A stretch of DNA of 64,000 nucleotides from an uncultured Flavobacterium sp. (GCA_934636265.1 CAKUAD010000001.1:1-64000); one strand, 5' to 3'; shown: positions 41,232 through 50,142, counted from the stretch's first letter. Program-made: numbers and translations. The notes: generated from the sequence alone by a model not told the origin.

Positions 41232-41256
41232 AAAAAATGCCCGCCGTAGCGAGCAT
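41232..41256 (-). terminator. Terminator of the leftward lipoprotein gene
   Basis: On the minus strand: ATGCTCGC / GCGGGCAT with loop TACG, followed by six T. Confidence 0.75.
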
Positions 41257-41278
41257 CTTCATAATTTTTTGCCGACGC

Positions 41279-42064
41279 TTATTCATAAAAGAACTGGGCG
41301 TTCAACGTCGAGGTGATGTTAAGGTCCCAATCGTTAAAACGCGCCACCGATACCAGGCTGGTTGGAAAATCCTGATCGTTGTAGGTAAAAGTGTTCTGGG
41401 TGTAAACAAAATCATCAGTGTCATTTGTAATCTTCAGGATGTTTTTGCTGCGCCCTTCCGTTTCGTGATCGCCGGCCGTCGCATAAGAAAGTGCGCCGTA
41501 TCCGGTAACGTTCTTAAACGGGCTGTTTTTGGTATCGTAAGTGTAAGTATACGTCTTCCCGTTCGGGCCCGCTTGCACTTTCTGGACAATCTCGCCATCG
41601 GCAAGTGTCAGGGTAGCCGTCCAATCCAGGGTAGAGGAGCCCAAAGATCCGGTATAGTACGATTCAATGGCTGTCGTTTCGCTGGTGTATTCAAATGATG
41701 AACGCTCCTCAAAGTCCCAATCCAGTTCCTGATAAACCGCATCGGTAACGCGGCCCTGTGCGTCATATGTCAAAAGAATCTGTGAGGTAACCTCGCCGTC
41801 TTCAATAAATTCGGTCTTGATGATGCGGTCGCCGGCGTAATAATATTTTTCCAGCGTCCCGTCGGGATAGACACCCTTAACCAACTTGGTCCCGTTGTAC
41901 GTAAAGGTAATCTGGTCAGAATAATTGTCATCCACGTAGTCAAACACAATCTTCTTGACCAGCGGTCCTGAGCCCGGGCCGTCGTTGTTGTTGTCCTCGT
42001 CACCGGAACATCCCGTAAAAGTTACAAGGGCAATAGCGCCCAGGAACAGCAATGCTTTTTTCAT
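41279..42064 (-). CDS. Lipoprotein with YD-like strand repeats
   Basis: 261 residues starting at MKKALLFLGAIALVTFTGCS (lipobox with Cys19), followed by an Asp/Asn-rich tether DEDNNND. The mature protein consists of repeated strand units (IVFDYVDDNYSDQITFTYN, KYYYAGDRIIKTEFIEDGE, LLTYDAQGRVTDAVYQE) like the YD/RHS-type or DUF4595-type beta proteins common in Bacteroidota. A longer upstream frame lacks a signal peptide and is rejected. Probably exposed on the cell surface; function unknown. Confidence 0.8.
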   Translation of the reverse strand: MKKALLFLGAIALVTFTGCSGDEDNNNDGPGSGPLVKKIVFDYVDDNYSDQITFTYNGTKLVKGVYPDGTLEKYYYAGDRIIKTEFIEDGEVTSQILLTYDAQGRVTDAVYQELDWDFEERSSFEYTSETTAIESYYTGSLGSSTLDWTATLTLADGEIVQKVQAGPNGKTYTYTYDTKNSPFKNVTGYGALSYATAGDHETEGRSKNILKITNDTDDFVYTQNTFTYNDQDFPTSLVSVARFNDWDLNITSTLNAQFFYE

Positions 42065-42328
42065 TTGGTTTGGGTTTAATTTTGGCGAAGATAACAACTT
42101 ACCGCTAACTAAATGGTTTTTTTGGCGTTGCCGCGCACGGATTTTCCGGTTCCTATGTTTTTTTTGGGGCGCGGCCGCGCTTTCGCCAGTCGCTTTTTGC
42201 AGTAGACATTCCGCGCGCCGCCGCTCCGCCACCGGCAAAAGAGCTCCAACAATGGCTCAATCGCTAACGCAAAGGCAGCCGTACAGGTTACGGGTTGTCA
42301 TTGTCAAATTGTAAGCTATCTTAGCGCC
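42065..42328. other. 264-base intergenic region with GC-rich repeat-like segment
   Basis: No gene. About 42160-42265 is GC-rich in contrast to its surroundings and holds the perfect 12-base palindrome GCGCGGCCGCGC at 42169-42180 and CCGCGCGCCGCCGCTCCGCC. It resembles the degenerate GC-rich interspersed sequences of flavobacterial intergenic DNA. The GT2 promoter is at the right end. Confidence 0.5.
42295..42324 (+). promoter_or_regulatory. Promoter of the GT2 gene, predicted leaderless
   Basis: TTG at 42295-42297, exactly 19 bases, then TATCTTAG (one mismatch to TAnnTTTG), four bases, ATG. Confidence 0.6.
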
Positions 42329-43471
42329 ATGCAACTCTCGGTCATCATCCTCAATTATAACGTCAGATGGTTTTTGCAGCAGTGTCTGGACAGTGTTATG
42401 CGTGCCACAACCGGTCTGGATGCCCAAATCATTGTGGTAGACAACGCATCGCCCGACGACAGTTGCCTGATGGTGCGCGAGCATTTCCCGGATGTGGTGT
42501 TGATCAAAAATCCTGAAAATTCGGGTTTTCCCAAAGGAAACAACCTGGGTGTTGCCGCCGCAAAAGGAAGGTTTATCTGCATCCTGAATCCCGACACCGT
42601 CGTGGCGCCGGACACTTTTACCAAGGCCATCAGCTATTTTGAATCGCTGGAAAATCCCGGGATAGTTGGTGTAAAACTTATGGACGGTCGCGGCCATTTT
42701 TTGCCTGAATCCAAGCGCGGAATCCCAACGCCCTGGGTGGCGGCCACCAAAATATCCGGGCTGTACAAGCTATCGCCAAAGTGGTTTGGACGTTATTACG
42801 CCAGCCATCTCACGCCAAACCAATCCGGCCAGGCCGATATTTTGGTAGGTGCCTTTATGTTGATGGAGAAAAGCCTTTACGACAGCCTGGGCGGTTTTGA
42901 CGAAAATTGCTTTATGTATTCCGACGATATCGACCTTTCCTATCGCGCGCTTCAAATGGGCCGCACCAATTTTTATTTTGCCGGCACGCAGGTAATTCAC
43001 TACAAGGGTGAAAGCACAGTCAAGGATGCGCGCTACCTGAACCGTTTTAGGGAAGCGATGGTTTATTTTTACGACAAGCACTACGGCCACAGCGCGTCAG
43101 GCCGAATCTTTAATGTTTTGATGAAGGCCGGCGCGCATTTTTTTGCCCTGACCAAAAAGAATACCCTGGGCGTCACGGTGCGACCGTCGGGGTGGTATCT
43201 GTTGTCGCAAAACGAGGCACTCAAAGCGGCTTTGGAGGAAAAATTGTCAGTTTCCCTGATTAGCGTCACCAATGTGGACGGAATTAAAGAGGGCTCCCGG
43301 TTATTGCTCGACTCCAATGAGTTAGGCTACGGCCAAATCATGGCGATTATGCTATCGGCGACAGCCAAAGACCTGACCTTTAGAATAGTACATCCACGCG
43401 ACGGTTTTTTGATAGGGAGCGATTCGAGCAACGACAGGGGAGAGGTGGTGACATTTGCCGCTCACCGATAG
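42329..43471 (+). CDS. Family 2 glycosyltransferase
   Basis: 380 residues. GT-A fold: LSVIILNYNVRWFLQQCLDS at the start, IVVDNASPDDS (nucleotide-sugar site), the DXD-type region FICILNPDTVV, and the acceptor-side GGFDENCFMYSDDIDLSYRA. The C-terminal third has a transmembrane-free extension with LDSNELGYGQI and IVHPRDGFLIGS. It resembles WbbL-like rhamnosyl or related transferases of envelope polysaccharide synthesis. It stands alone, so the pathway cannot be named. Confidence 0.92.
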   Translation: MQLSVIILNYNVRWFLQQCLDSVMRATTGLDAQIIVVDNASPDDSCLMVREHFPDVVLIKNPENSGFPKGNNLGVAAAKGRFICILNPDTVVAPDTFTKAISYFESLENPGIVGVKLMDGRGHFLPESKRGIPTPWVAATKISGLYKLSPKWFGRYYASHLTPNQSGQADILVGAFMLMEKSLYDSLGGFDENCFMYSDDIDLSYRALQMGRTNFYFAGTQVIHYKGESTVKDARYLNRFREAMVYFYDKHYGHSASGRIFNVLMKAGAHFFALTKKNTLGVTVRPSGWYLLSQNEALKAALEEKLSVSLISVTNVDGIKEGSRLLLDSNELGYGQIMAIMLSATAKDLTFRIVHPRDGFLIGSDSSNDRGEVVTFAAHR

Positions 43472-43558
43472 TTATTGCAGATGGTCTAAAAACGCGATGA
43501 CAACGATTAAAACCCGATAAAATTTTCTAATTTCGCAGTCTCAATAACGATTTTTGTT

Positions 43559-44959
43559 ATGGCAAGATACGAACTGAAACTGCCCAAGATGGGTGAAAGC
43601 GTTGCCGAGGCGACGATTACCAACTGGTTAAAAGAAGTGGGCGACCACATCGACGCCGATGAGGCTGTACTGGAAATTGCTACCGACAAAGTAGATAGCG
43701 AGGTGCCGTCGGAAGTTTCAGGGACGCTTGTTGAAAAGTTGTTCGGGAAGGATGACCTTGTCAAAGTAGGCCAGACCATTGGGATCATTGAGACCCAAGG
43801 TGGAGCCGCCGTAGAGGCGCCCGCTGCACAGCCTGCTGCCGCACCCGCACCGGAAGTTGTGGCCGCGGTTGAAAAAACCGTTGATGCTGCCCGCGATTTT
43901 GTGGCTGCACCTGCAACCCGTGAGGATTTTCATAACACCGATCGCTTTTATTCTCCGTTGGTGCGCAACATTGCCCGCGAGGAAAACATCTCGATGGCCG
44001 AACTGGAATCCATCAAAGGAACAGGCGCCGAGGGTCGCGTAACCAAGAACGATATCCTGGAATACATTGCCAACCGCAAACAGCAGCCGGCTAGCCAGCC
44101 ATCTGTAGCCGTTGAGAGTGCGCCACCCGCAGCTCCTTCGTCAGCTCCTGCTCCGGCCGAGGCTCCGGTAACTGCCACCACACCCGCGCCGGCCGCAACT
44201 CCGGCACCTGCTCCCAGCCAACCGGCCAAAACTCCGGTATCGGTTAACGGACAGGACGAAATTGTCGAGATGGACCGCATGCGCAAATTGATTTCACAGT
44301 ACATGGTGCAATCGGTACAGACATCGGCACACGTACAATCCTTTATTGAGGTTGACGTGACGGCTATCTGGGACTGGCGCGAAAAGAACAAAAACGCATT
44401 TGAAAAACGCGAAGGTGAAAAACTGACCTTTACGCCAATCTTTATGGAAATCGTGGCCCGCGCGCTTAAGGATTTCCCAATGATGAACATATCGGTTGAC
44501 GGCGATTACATCATCAAAAAGAAAAACATCAATCTGGGGATGGCAGCTGCCCTCCCTAACGGCAACCTGATTGTACCGGTGATCAAAAACGCCGACCAGC
44601 TTAACCTGATCGGAATGGCAAAGGCGGTAAACGACTTGGGCAATCGCGCCAAAGCCGGCAAACTCAAACCTGATGATACCCAAGGCGGAACTTACACGGT
44701 GACCAATGTGGGAACTTTTGGGTCGGTGTTTGGCACGCCTATCATCAACCAGCCGCAAGTGGGAATCCTCGCTTTGGGCGCCATCCGCAAAGTGCCGGCT
44801 GTCATCGAGACGGAAGAGGGTGATTTTATCGGCATCCGTAAAAAAATGTTCCTCTCGCACAGCTACGATCACCGCGTGGTGGACGGCGCCTTGGGCGGAT
44901 CATTCGTGAAGCGCGTGGCCGAGTTGATGGAAGCGTTTGATGAGAATCGCACGTTCTAA
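43559..44959 (+). CDS. Dihydrolipoamide acyltransferase (E2)
   Basis: 466 residues. Lipoyl domain 1-78 with the lipoylated Lys44 (EIATDKVDSEVPSEV), an Ala/Pro-rich linker, a peripheral subunit-binding domain (about 125-165: YSPLVRNIAREENISMAELE), a second long Ala/Pro linker, and a catalytic 2-oxoacid_dh domain ending with SYDHRVVDGALGGSFV, whose His and Asp are the active-site residues. It is the core of a pyruvate, 2-oxoglutarate or branched-chain dehydrogenase complex; the branched-chain type seems most likely. E1 and E3 are not adjacent. Confidence 0.93.
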   Translation: MARYELKLPKMGESVAEATITNWLKEVGDHIDADEAVLEIATDKVDSEVPSEVSGTLVEKLFGKDDLVKVGQTIGIIETQGGAAVEAPAAQPAAAPAPEVVAAVEKTVDAARDFVAAPATREDFHNTDRFYSPLVRNIAREENISMAELESIKGTGAEGRVTKNDILEYIANRKQQPASQPSVAVESAPPAAPSSAPAPAEAPVTATTPAPAATPAPAPSQPAKTPVSVNGQDEIVEMDRMRKLISQYMVQSVQTSAHVQSFIEVDVTAIWDWREKNKNAFEKREGEKLTFTPIFMEIVARALKDFPMMNISVDGDYIIKKKNINLGMAAALPNGNLIVPVIKNADQLNLIGMAKAVNDLGNRAKAGKLKPDDTQGGTYTVTNVGTFGSVFGTPIINQPQVGILALGAIRKVPAVIETEEGDFIGIRKKMFLSHSYDHRVVDGALGGSFVKRVAELMEAFDENRTF

Positions 44960-44983
44960 GCGTGGTAAGTAATAAAAGAAAAG

Positions 44984-45008
44984 CCTCTCGGAAACGGGAG
45001 GTTTTTTT
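44984..45008 (+). terminator. Terminator of the E2 gene
   Basis: Seven-pair stem CCTCTCG / CGGGAGG (one T-G pair), GAAA tetraloop, seven T. Confidence 0.85.
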
Positions 45009-45074
45009 GTGCGTTATATTTTGGAAATTCCTGATTGCTATCGATTTTTTCCTATTTTTAGCAAAATCCTAATT

Positions 45075-46616
45075 ATGAGACAAATCTACATTTTATGGGC
45101 GCTGCTGGTAGGAATTTCGTTTAAGTCAACGGCTCAGACCCTCGACCCCACGTTTGGTGATCAAGGGAAAGTGATCACTTCGGTGGGCCCTAATTCCACG
45201 CTGATGAGGACGGTTATTCAACAAGATGGTAAAATCGTTGGGTTGATCATGTTGCCGTTTTCGCTCAATGGGAATTTGGTTTTGGTGCGGTATAATTCTG
45301 ACGGCACCATCGATACGACCTTCGGGGTAGACGGTTTTGTTTATACTGCGCTAATAGATGAGCTTGGCTTTCTGGATAAGATTCTTCTTCTTCCCGATGA
45401 TAGCATCCTCGTTTGTGGAATGACACTAGCCGCCATTCAGGATTTACAATTCGCGGTTGCCAAATTTGATGCAGATGGGGCTCCCGATGCCACTTTCGGG
45501 TCCGGAGGTATCGCAGCCGCAAACCTTTCGAACTTAGGGGAGGTCGTTTATTCGGTTGATGTCGATTCGCTTGGAAGAGTCGTGGTGGGCGGCGGCGCCA
45601 GAACAACCATAGCAGGTGGCAATCATTTCGCAGTGACGCGATATATGCCAAACGGAAGTCCCGATGACAGTTTTGGCATAGCTGGGGTTATAATTCTCGA
45701 CGTCCCGGAGGACCACTCGGAAAGCGTTACAAGTATTAAAGTTTTGGATAGCGGGAAAATTTTGCTCGTCGGGAATTCATCAGACATTAGCGATGAAATG
45801 GACGAGACAGGGATTTTGTTGGTTCGGTTAAACGCTGATGGAGCCACGGATAACTCATTTGGCGATAGCGGAAGACAAGTCCACAGTTTTGCAAATCAGC
45901 ATGCCGTCCTCTCCAGCAAACTCAATGATGATGGGAGCGTATTTGTCAGTGGTTACGTGAGTGATGCCGGGTTGCGGGGATTGATTGCCAAATTCACTCC
46001 GGTTGGAAACTTGGATGATTCTTTCGGAGAGGACGGCAGGATAATCACGCCCGATTTAGGGTTGTTCGGTAATGTGTTACAAATGGGCGGAACGCTTTAT
46101 TGCGGCGGAACGATAGCCGGAGACGCCAGTGCGCTGTTCCAGGTGCGGGCCTTTAACCTTGAGGGAGATCCTATTTCAGCTTTCGGGGAAAACGGCGTGT
46201 TCGCGTTCGGGATGACCGAATCTTTCAATGATTTTGGAGGCGTCCTAACCTTGCAAGCCGATGGAAAAATGTTGATTAACGGACGAACCACTTCGGGCGG
46301 CATTACAAGTTGTGCGCTCGCCCGCTTGGAACTGGAATCGCTATCGACCACGCGTCAATCTACCGGGTTCGTAAGCTTCGGCCCGAATCCTTTTACCAAT
46401 CAAATTCGCATCGACTTTGGCGCTGAACTTCCGGGTAACATCTCTTTCGACCTCGCTGACGTTTCAGGGAAGTTGATCGCTTCAAATCTGTCAAACAGTA
46501 TCGATGGAATTAATTCGAGGGTAATCAGTCCTCCAAATAATCTGGAGCGCGGTGTTTATTTTTTAACCGTTAACCACAACGATAAACGATCTGTTATAAA
46601 GGTTATTAAGGAATAA
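45075..46616 (+). CDS. T9SS cargo with delta-60 repeats
   Basis: 513 residues starting at MRQIYILWALLVGISF, a signal peptide. The body is built of delta-60 repeats, each ending with a D-x-x-F-G-x-x-G turn: DPTFGDQGKV, DTTFGVDGFV, DATFGSGGIA, DDSFGIAGVI, DNSFGDSGRQ, DDSFGEDGRI and a last weaker SAFGENGVF. The repeats form a propeller-like fold. The last 80 residues are a type A sorting domain (FGPNPFTNQIRIDFG and ERGVYFLTVNHNDKRSVIKV). The product is secreted by the type IX system and probably anchored on the surface; its ligand is unknown. Confidence 0.92.
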   Translation: MRQIYILWALLVGISFKSTAQTLDPTFGDQGKVITSVGPNSTLMRTVIQQDGKIVGLIMLPFSLNGNLVLVRYNSDGTIDTTFGVDGFVYTALIDELGFLDKILLLPDDSILVCGMTLAAIQDLQFAVAKFDADGAPDATFGSGGIAAANLSNLGEVVYSVDVDSLGRVVVGGGARTTIAGGNHFAVTRYMPNGSPDDSFGIAGVIILDVPEDHSESVTSIKVLDSGKILLVGNSSDISDEMDETGILLVRLNADGATDNSFGDSGRQVHSFANQHAVLSSKLNDDGSVFVSGYVSDAGLRGLIAKFTPVGNLDDSFGEDGRIITPDLGLFGNVLQMGGTLYCGGTIAGDASALFQVRAFNLEGDPISAFGENGVFAFGMTESFNDFGGVLTLQADGKMLINGRTTSGGITSCALARLELESLSTTRQSTGFVSFGPNPFTNQIRIDFGAELPGNISFDLADVSGKLIASNLSNSIDGINSRVISPPNNLERGVYFLTVNHNDKRSVIKVIKE

Positions 46617-46676
46617 TAGCTGGCGTTCCAAGCCGGGCGACTTTTCATTTAGCCGCAGCGGCTCGGTGCAATACCT

Positions 46677-46684
46677 TATCTTTG
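46677..46684 (+). promoter_or_regulatory. -7 box TATCTTTG for the exonuclease gene
   Basis: Perfect TAnnTTTG, 47 bases before the start codon. Confidence 0.45.
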
Positions 46685-46731
46685 CAGTTGATTTACGGAA
46701 TTTGAAATCAGGTTCCGCGATACTATATATT

Positions 46732-47508
46732 ATGGAACTAAAACTCACGCGCCCGATCTGTTTCTTTGACCTGGAAACCACCGGTACCGATATTTGCAAA
46801 GACCGAATCGTCGAAATATCCATACTAAAGGTTTATCCCAACGGGAACAAGGAGAGCCGCACCTGGCTTGTAAATCCTGAACGGCCCATTCCCGCCGAAT
46901 GTACCGCGGTTCACGGAATCACCGATGAAAAGGTAGCCAATGAGCCTCCATTTAGGGAACTGGCCGGACAGGTGTATCAACTTATCAAGGACTCGGATCT
47001 GGCCGGATTCAACTCTGACCGGTTTGACATTCCGCTGCTGGCGGAAGAACTGCTGCGCGCCGGTGTCGATTTTGACATGAAGAACCGCGTATCGGTTGAC
47101 GTTCAAACCATCTTTCATAAAAAAGAAGAACGCACGCTGAGCGCAGCTTATAAATTTTATTGCGGACTGTCGCTGGAAAATGCGCATTCGGCCGAGGCGG
47201 ATACCAATGCTACTTATGAAATTCTCCTGGCGCAACTGGAGCGTTACCCGGATCTGCAAAACGATGTCAGGGCGCTTGCCGAATACACTACGCGCAAAAA
47301 AGCCGTTGACTTTGCCGGATTTATCGCGATCGACAAAGATGGCGAGGAGATTTTTACTTTTGGAAAGCACAAGGGCGCTAAAGTCGAAAAAATTCTGGAG
47401 GAAGAGCCGGGATATTTTGGCTGGATCCAAAATGCCGATTTTCCGCTGTATACCAAAAAGGTGCTGACGGCAATCAAACTCAGGAAATTGAATAACAAAC
47501 TTTCATAA
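46732..47508 (+). CDS. DnaQ-type 3'-5' exonuclease with DUF3820 tail
   Basis: 258 residues starting at MELKLTRPICFFDLETTGTD. Exonuclease DEDDh motifs: FFDLETTGTD, the second block LAGFNSDRFDIPLL and the third NAHSAEADTNATYEIL, which gives the His and Asp. The C-terminal 60 residues (FTFGKHKGAKVEKILEEEPG) match the DUF3820 fold, a small domain often fused to such nucleases. It acts on DNA or RNA 3' ends, in repair or proofreading. An earlier in-frame start is rejected because the family begins directly before the first Asp motif. Confidence 0.92.
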   Translation: MELKLTRPICFFDLETTGTDICKDRIVEISILKVYPNGNKESRTWLVNPERPIPAECTAVHGITDEKVANEPPFRELAGQVYQLIKDSDLAGFNSDRFDIPLLAEELLRAGVDFDMKNRVSVDVQTIFHKKEERTLSAAYKFYCGLSLENAHSAEADTNATYEILLAQLERYPDLQNDVRALAEYTTRKKAVDFAGFIAIDKDGEEIFTFGKHKGAKVEKILEEEPGYFGWIQNADFPLYTKKVLTAIKLRKLNNKLS

Positions 47509-47538
47509 CCCAAAGTTGAATCAGGATTACCTCGTTTC

Positions 47539-47564
47539 ACTTTCGACATTTGACTTTCGACATT
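47539..47564. repeat. Direct repeat CTTTCGACATT x2 before the FAH gene
   Basis: Two 11-base copies separated by TGA; the second runs into the TTG start codon of the FAH gene. It could be an operator or a recent small duplication. Confidence 0.6.
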
Positions 47565-48174
47565 GAAGATAATCTGCATCGGGCGCAATTACGCCGACCA
47601 CATATCAGAACTGGGCAATCAAAGGCCTGACGAACCAGTCGTTTTCCTCAAGCCGGATACCGCGCTACTGTCAAAGGAACAGGATTTTTACCTGCCGGAA
47701 TTCTCGCAGGACGTCCATCACGAAATCGAGCTGGTGGTACGCATCAACAAGGCCGGCAAACACATCAGCCCAAAGTTTGCTCATAAGTATTACGATGAAA
47801 TTACCCTTGGGATTGATTTCACGGCTCGCGACGTTCAGCAAAAGTTAAAGGGAAAAAGCCTGCCGTGGGAAAAGGCCAAAGCATTTGACGGTTCAGCGGT
47901 GATTGGCAACCTTATATCGAAAAAAATTTTTCCTTCAATAGAAAACATTATTTTTGAACTCCGGAAAAACGACCAAGCCGTCCAAACAGGTAATACTGCC
48001 GACATGCTGTGGACTGTGGATGAGCTGATTGCCCACGTTTCAGAGTACTTTACGCTAAAAACCGGTGATTTGATTTTTACAGGAACTCCGCAAGGGGTGG
48101 CTGCGGTAAAACCAGGCGACGTTTTGGAAGGATTTCTTGCCCAAGAAAAACTATTTAGCTTACACGTCAAGTAA
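47563..48174 (+). CDS. Fumarylacetoacetate hydrolase family protein, TTG start
   Basis: 203 residues. The first codon is TTG: no ATG or GTG is in frame nearby, and TTG gives MKIICIGRNYADHISELGNQ, the exact family start. FAH fold with VVFLKPDTALL, HHEIELVVRINKAGKHI (metal-binding Glu/His), GIDFTARDVQQKLKGKSLPW and DLIFTGTPQGVAAVKPGD. Small FAH enzymes are oxaloacetate decarboxylases or acylpyruvate hydrolases (FAHD1-like). The Hpt gene follows after two bases. Two CTTTCGACATT repeats sit just before the start. Confidence 0.92.
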   Translation: MKIICIGRNYADHISELGNQRPDEPVVFLKPDTALLSKEQDFYLPEFSQDVHHEIELVVRINKAGKHISPKFAHKYYDEITLGIDFTARDVQQKLKGKSLPWEKAKAFDGSAVIGNLISKKIFPSIENIIFELRKNDQAVQTGNTADMLWTVDELIAHVSEYFTLKTGDLIFTGTPQGVAAVKPGDVLEGFLAQEKLFSLHVK

Positions 48175-48176
48175 CA

Positions 48177-48521
48177 ATGGCCTTACACTACAATTTAGCG
48201 AAAGTCTATGCACTTTCAGATAATGATCCTGAATTCGTGACGCAAATCATCACACTGTTTGTCACCGAAGTTCCCCAGGATATGACCCAGATCCGGCTTG
48301 GAATCAAAACCAAGGATCACAAACTTGCCTACGCCTACGCTCACAAAATCAAGCCTACGCTCGACCTTTTGGGTATGAATGTAGCTTATGAAGAAATCCT
48401 TCAGATCGAGGCCTGGACCAAGCGCGAAGGAAAGCGCAAGGAAATCAACGAGACATTTGAGAGCGTTGAATCACAGGTTGAAAAGGCTGTAAAGGAAATC
48501 AAGAAAGATTTCAATCTTTAA
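48177..48521 (+). CDS. Stand-alone histidine phosphotransfer (Hpt) protein
   Basis: 114 residues, four-helix Hpt fold. The phospho-His is in AYAHKIKPTLDLLGM (AHKIKP motif with the following small and hydrophobic residues). It is a cytoplasmic relay between a hybrid kinase and a response regulator. Neither lies next to it; it is two bases downstream of the FAH gene, likely cotranscribed. Partner unknown. Confidence 0.9.
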   Translation: MALHYNLAKVYALSDNDPEFVTQIITLFVTEVPQDMTQIRLGIKTKDHKLAYAYAHKIKPTLDLLGMNVAYEEILQIEAWTKREGKRKEINETFESVESQVEKAVKEIKKDFNL

Positions 48522-48592
48522 TTTTTTTGAATTGAATTTTGAACGAATGAGGTTAAAATTCATCAGTTCAAAATTTAAATTTCCCCTATTCC

Positions 48593-49843
48593 ATGAAGGC
48601 TGCCATAGTCACGATTGGGGATGAGATCCTCATCGGGCAAATCACCGATACAAACTCCGGGTTTATTGCCAAGGCGCTCGACCGTATTGGGATCGAGACG
48701 GGTTTGATGCTGTCGGTCAACGACACGCGCGAGGCCATCCTGGATACGCTGTCGGGTTGTCAGGACGTTTATGAACTTGTGGTCATCACCGGCGGACTGG
48801 GTCCAACCAAGGACGACGTCACCAAGAAAACGCTTTGCGAGTATTTTAACGACCACCTGGTCATACACGCCCCAACGCTGGATCATGTTACCGGCATTTT
48901 CCAGAGGCTTTACAACCGGCCGCTCACCGCACTTAACCGCGATCAGGCGCTGGTTCCGTCAACGTGTACCGTTTTAAAAAACGAACATGGCACGGCCCCG
49001 GGAATGTGGATGCAGCGCGGTAAAACCGTATTTGTCTCGCTACCGGGCGTTCCGTATGAAATGAAAGCCATTGTCGGCGATCAGCTGATACCCAAACTCG
49101 TTGCCGATTTCCAGCGTCCGTTTATCGTTCACCAAACCGTTTTGACGTACGGCGTGGGCGAGAGCATCATTGCCGAACGCATCGCCAGTTGGGAAGACAG
49201 CCTCCCACCGTTTATCAAACTGGCTTATCTGCCCAGTCCGGGTCGCGTCCGGCTCAGGCTGACCGCCCGTGGCACTGATGAAAACCTCCTTAAAGGCGAG
49301 GTGGCCGCCCGCGTCGAAATGCTCCAACCGCTTATAGGCGATATCATTGTTGGATATGACGAATCGCAAACCCTAGAATCCGCCCTCGGGCCGATGCTTA
49401 CCCCGCGCGGGCTTACCCTTTCTACCGCCGAGAGTTGTACGGGTGGCAAGATTGCGCAGCTGATTACCTCGGTTGCGGGATCGTCGCAGTATTTTAAAGG
49501 AAGTGTCGTTTGCTATCACAAAGAGGTTAAAACCAACGTGCTTGGCGTCAACCGCGATACGATTGCAGTCCATTCGGTTGTAAGCGCCCAGGTAGCGTCC
49601 GAGATGGCCTTAGGCGTCAAAAAACTCCTGCAAACCGATTACGCCATCGCCGTCACCGGAAACGCCGGCCCCACCACCGACGACACCCCGGAACCAGTTG
49701 GTAAAGTTTATATCGCCATCGCTTCGCCTACCCATGTGGTCGTCCAAAGTTTCCAATTTGGCCAACCACGTGAAAAGGTGATAGATCAATCGGTGGGCAA
49801 ATCGCTGGAGATGTTGAGAAAGATGTTGATGGAGGAAGCGTAA
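48593..49843 (+). CDS. cinA: CinA family protein (ADP-ribose pyrophosphatase / NMN amidohydrolase type)
   Basis: 416 residues. N-terminal MoCF/COG1058 domain ([35 protein letters not shown]) and C-terminal CinA (PncC) domain from about 255 ([39 protein letters not shown]). The fused enzyme recycles NAD breakdown products; the historical name is competence/damage-inducible protein A. The Ser and Lys expected for the amidohydrolase are in the TAESCTGGK block. Full length. Confidence 0.94.
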   Translation: MKAAIVTIGDEILIGQITDTNSGFIAKALDRIGIETGLMLSVNDTREAILDTLSGCQDVYELVVITGGLGPTKDDVTKKTLCEYFNDHLVIHAPTLDHVTGIFQRLYNRPLTALNRDQALVPSTCTVLKNEHGTAPGMWMQRGKTVFVSLPGVPYEMKAIVGDQLIPKLVADFQRPFIVHQTVLTYGVGESIIAERIASWEDSLPPFIKLAYLPSPGRVRLRLTARGTDENLLKGEVAARVEMLQPLIGDIIVGYDESQTLESALGPMLTPRGLTLSTAESCTGGKIAQLITSVAGSSQYFKGSVVCYHKEVKTNVLGVNRDTIAVHSVVSAQVASEMALGVKKLLQTDYAIAVTGNAGPTTDDTPEPVGKVYIAIASPTHVVVQSFQFGQPREKVIDQSVGKSLEMLRKMLMEEA

Positions 49844-49904
49844 AGGCCGCAATACGAGCGGGAAACTTTCAATTTTGACGTTTCATTTTTGAACGTTCCA
49901 GTTT

Positions 49905-49942
49905 GCGCCAAACCTACCCGCCAAACCTACCCGCCAAACCTC
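49905..49942. repeat. 13-base tandem repeat, three units
   Basis: Units GCGCCAAACCTAC, CCGCCAAACCTAC and CCGCCAAACCTC, head to tail. Too few and too short for CRISPR or for a typical minisatellite gene; length may vary between strains. Confidence 0.8.
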
Positions 49943-50076
49943 AAACTTTAAATCCTTAAACCTGTAAAACCTTTAAATTGAGTCCTAAACATCCGCACTT
50001 TGGCCGGCTCCATTTTCAAATTTTCCCATTTTCCAATTTCCACATTCGCTTTGCCAAAAAACTCTTCAAAATAATT

Positions 50077-50106
50077 TTGTGTAACGAAAAAAAATCACTT
50101 TCTTTG
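50077..50106 (+). promoter_or_regulatory. Promoter of rpmB-rpmG operon
   Basis: TTG at 50077-50079, exactly 19 bases, TTTCTTTG (one mismatch to TAnnTTTG). The 36-base leader is AT-rich, as usual for flavobacterial ribosomal genes. Confidence 0.65.
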
Positions 50107-50142
50107 CACCCTGATTTTGAATAACGATTAAAGATACGCACG

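Larger units (their letters stand above)
49844..50142. other. Intergenic region with tandem repeat and rpmB promoter
   Basis: No gene. Contains three copies of a 13-base unit (49905-49942), several AACCT/TTAAA-type short repeats, and the TTG-N19-TTTCTTTG promoter of the ribosomal protein genes at its right end. Confidence 0.6.

Noticed and set aside
42169-42180. Palindrome as an origin or recombination site
   Set aside because: It is only a short GC palindrome within a GC-rich repeat-like stretch; no dnaA boxes, AT-rich unwinding region or integrase gene nearby.
49905-49942. CRISPR array
   Set aside because: Only three 13-base units without spacers and no cas genes in the window.
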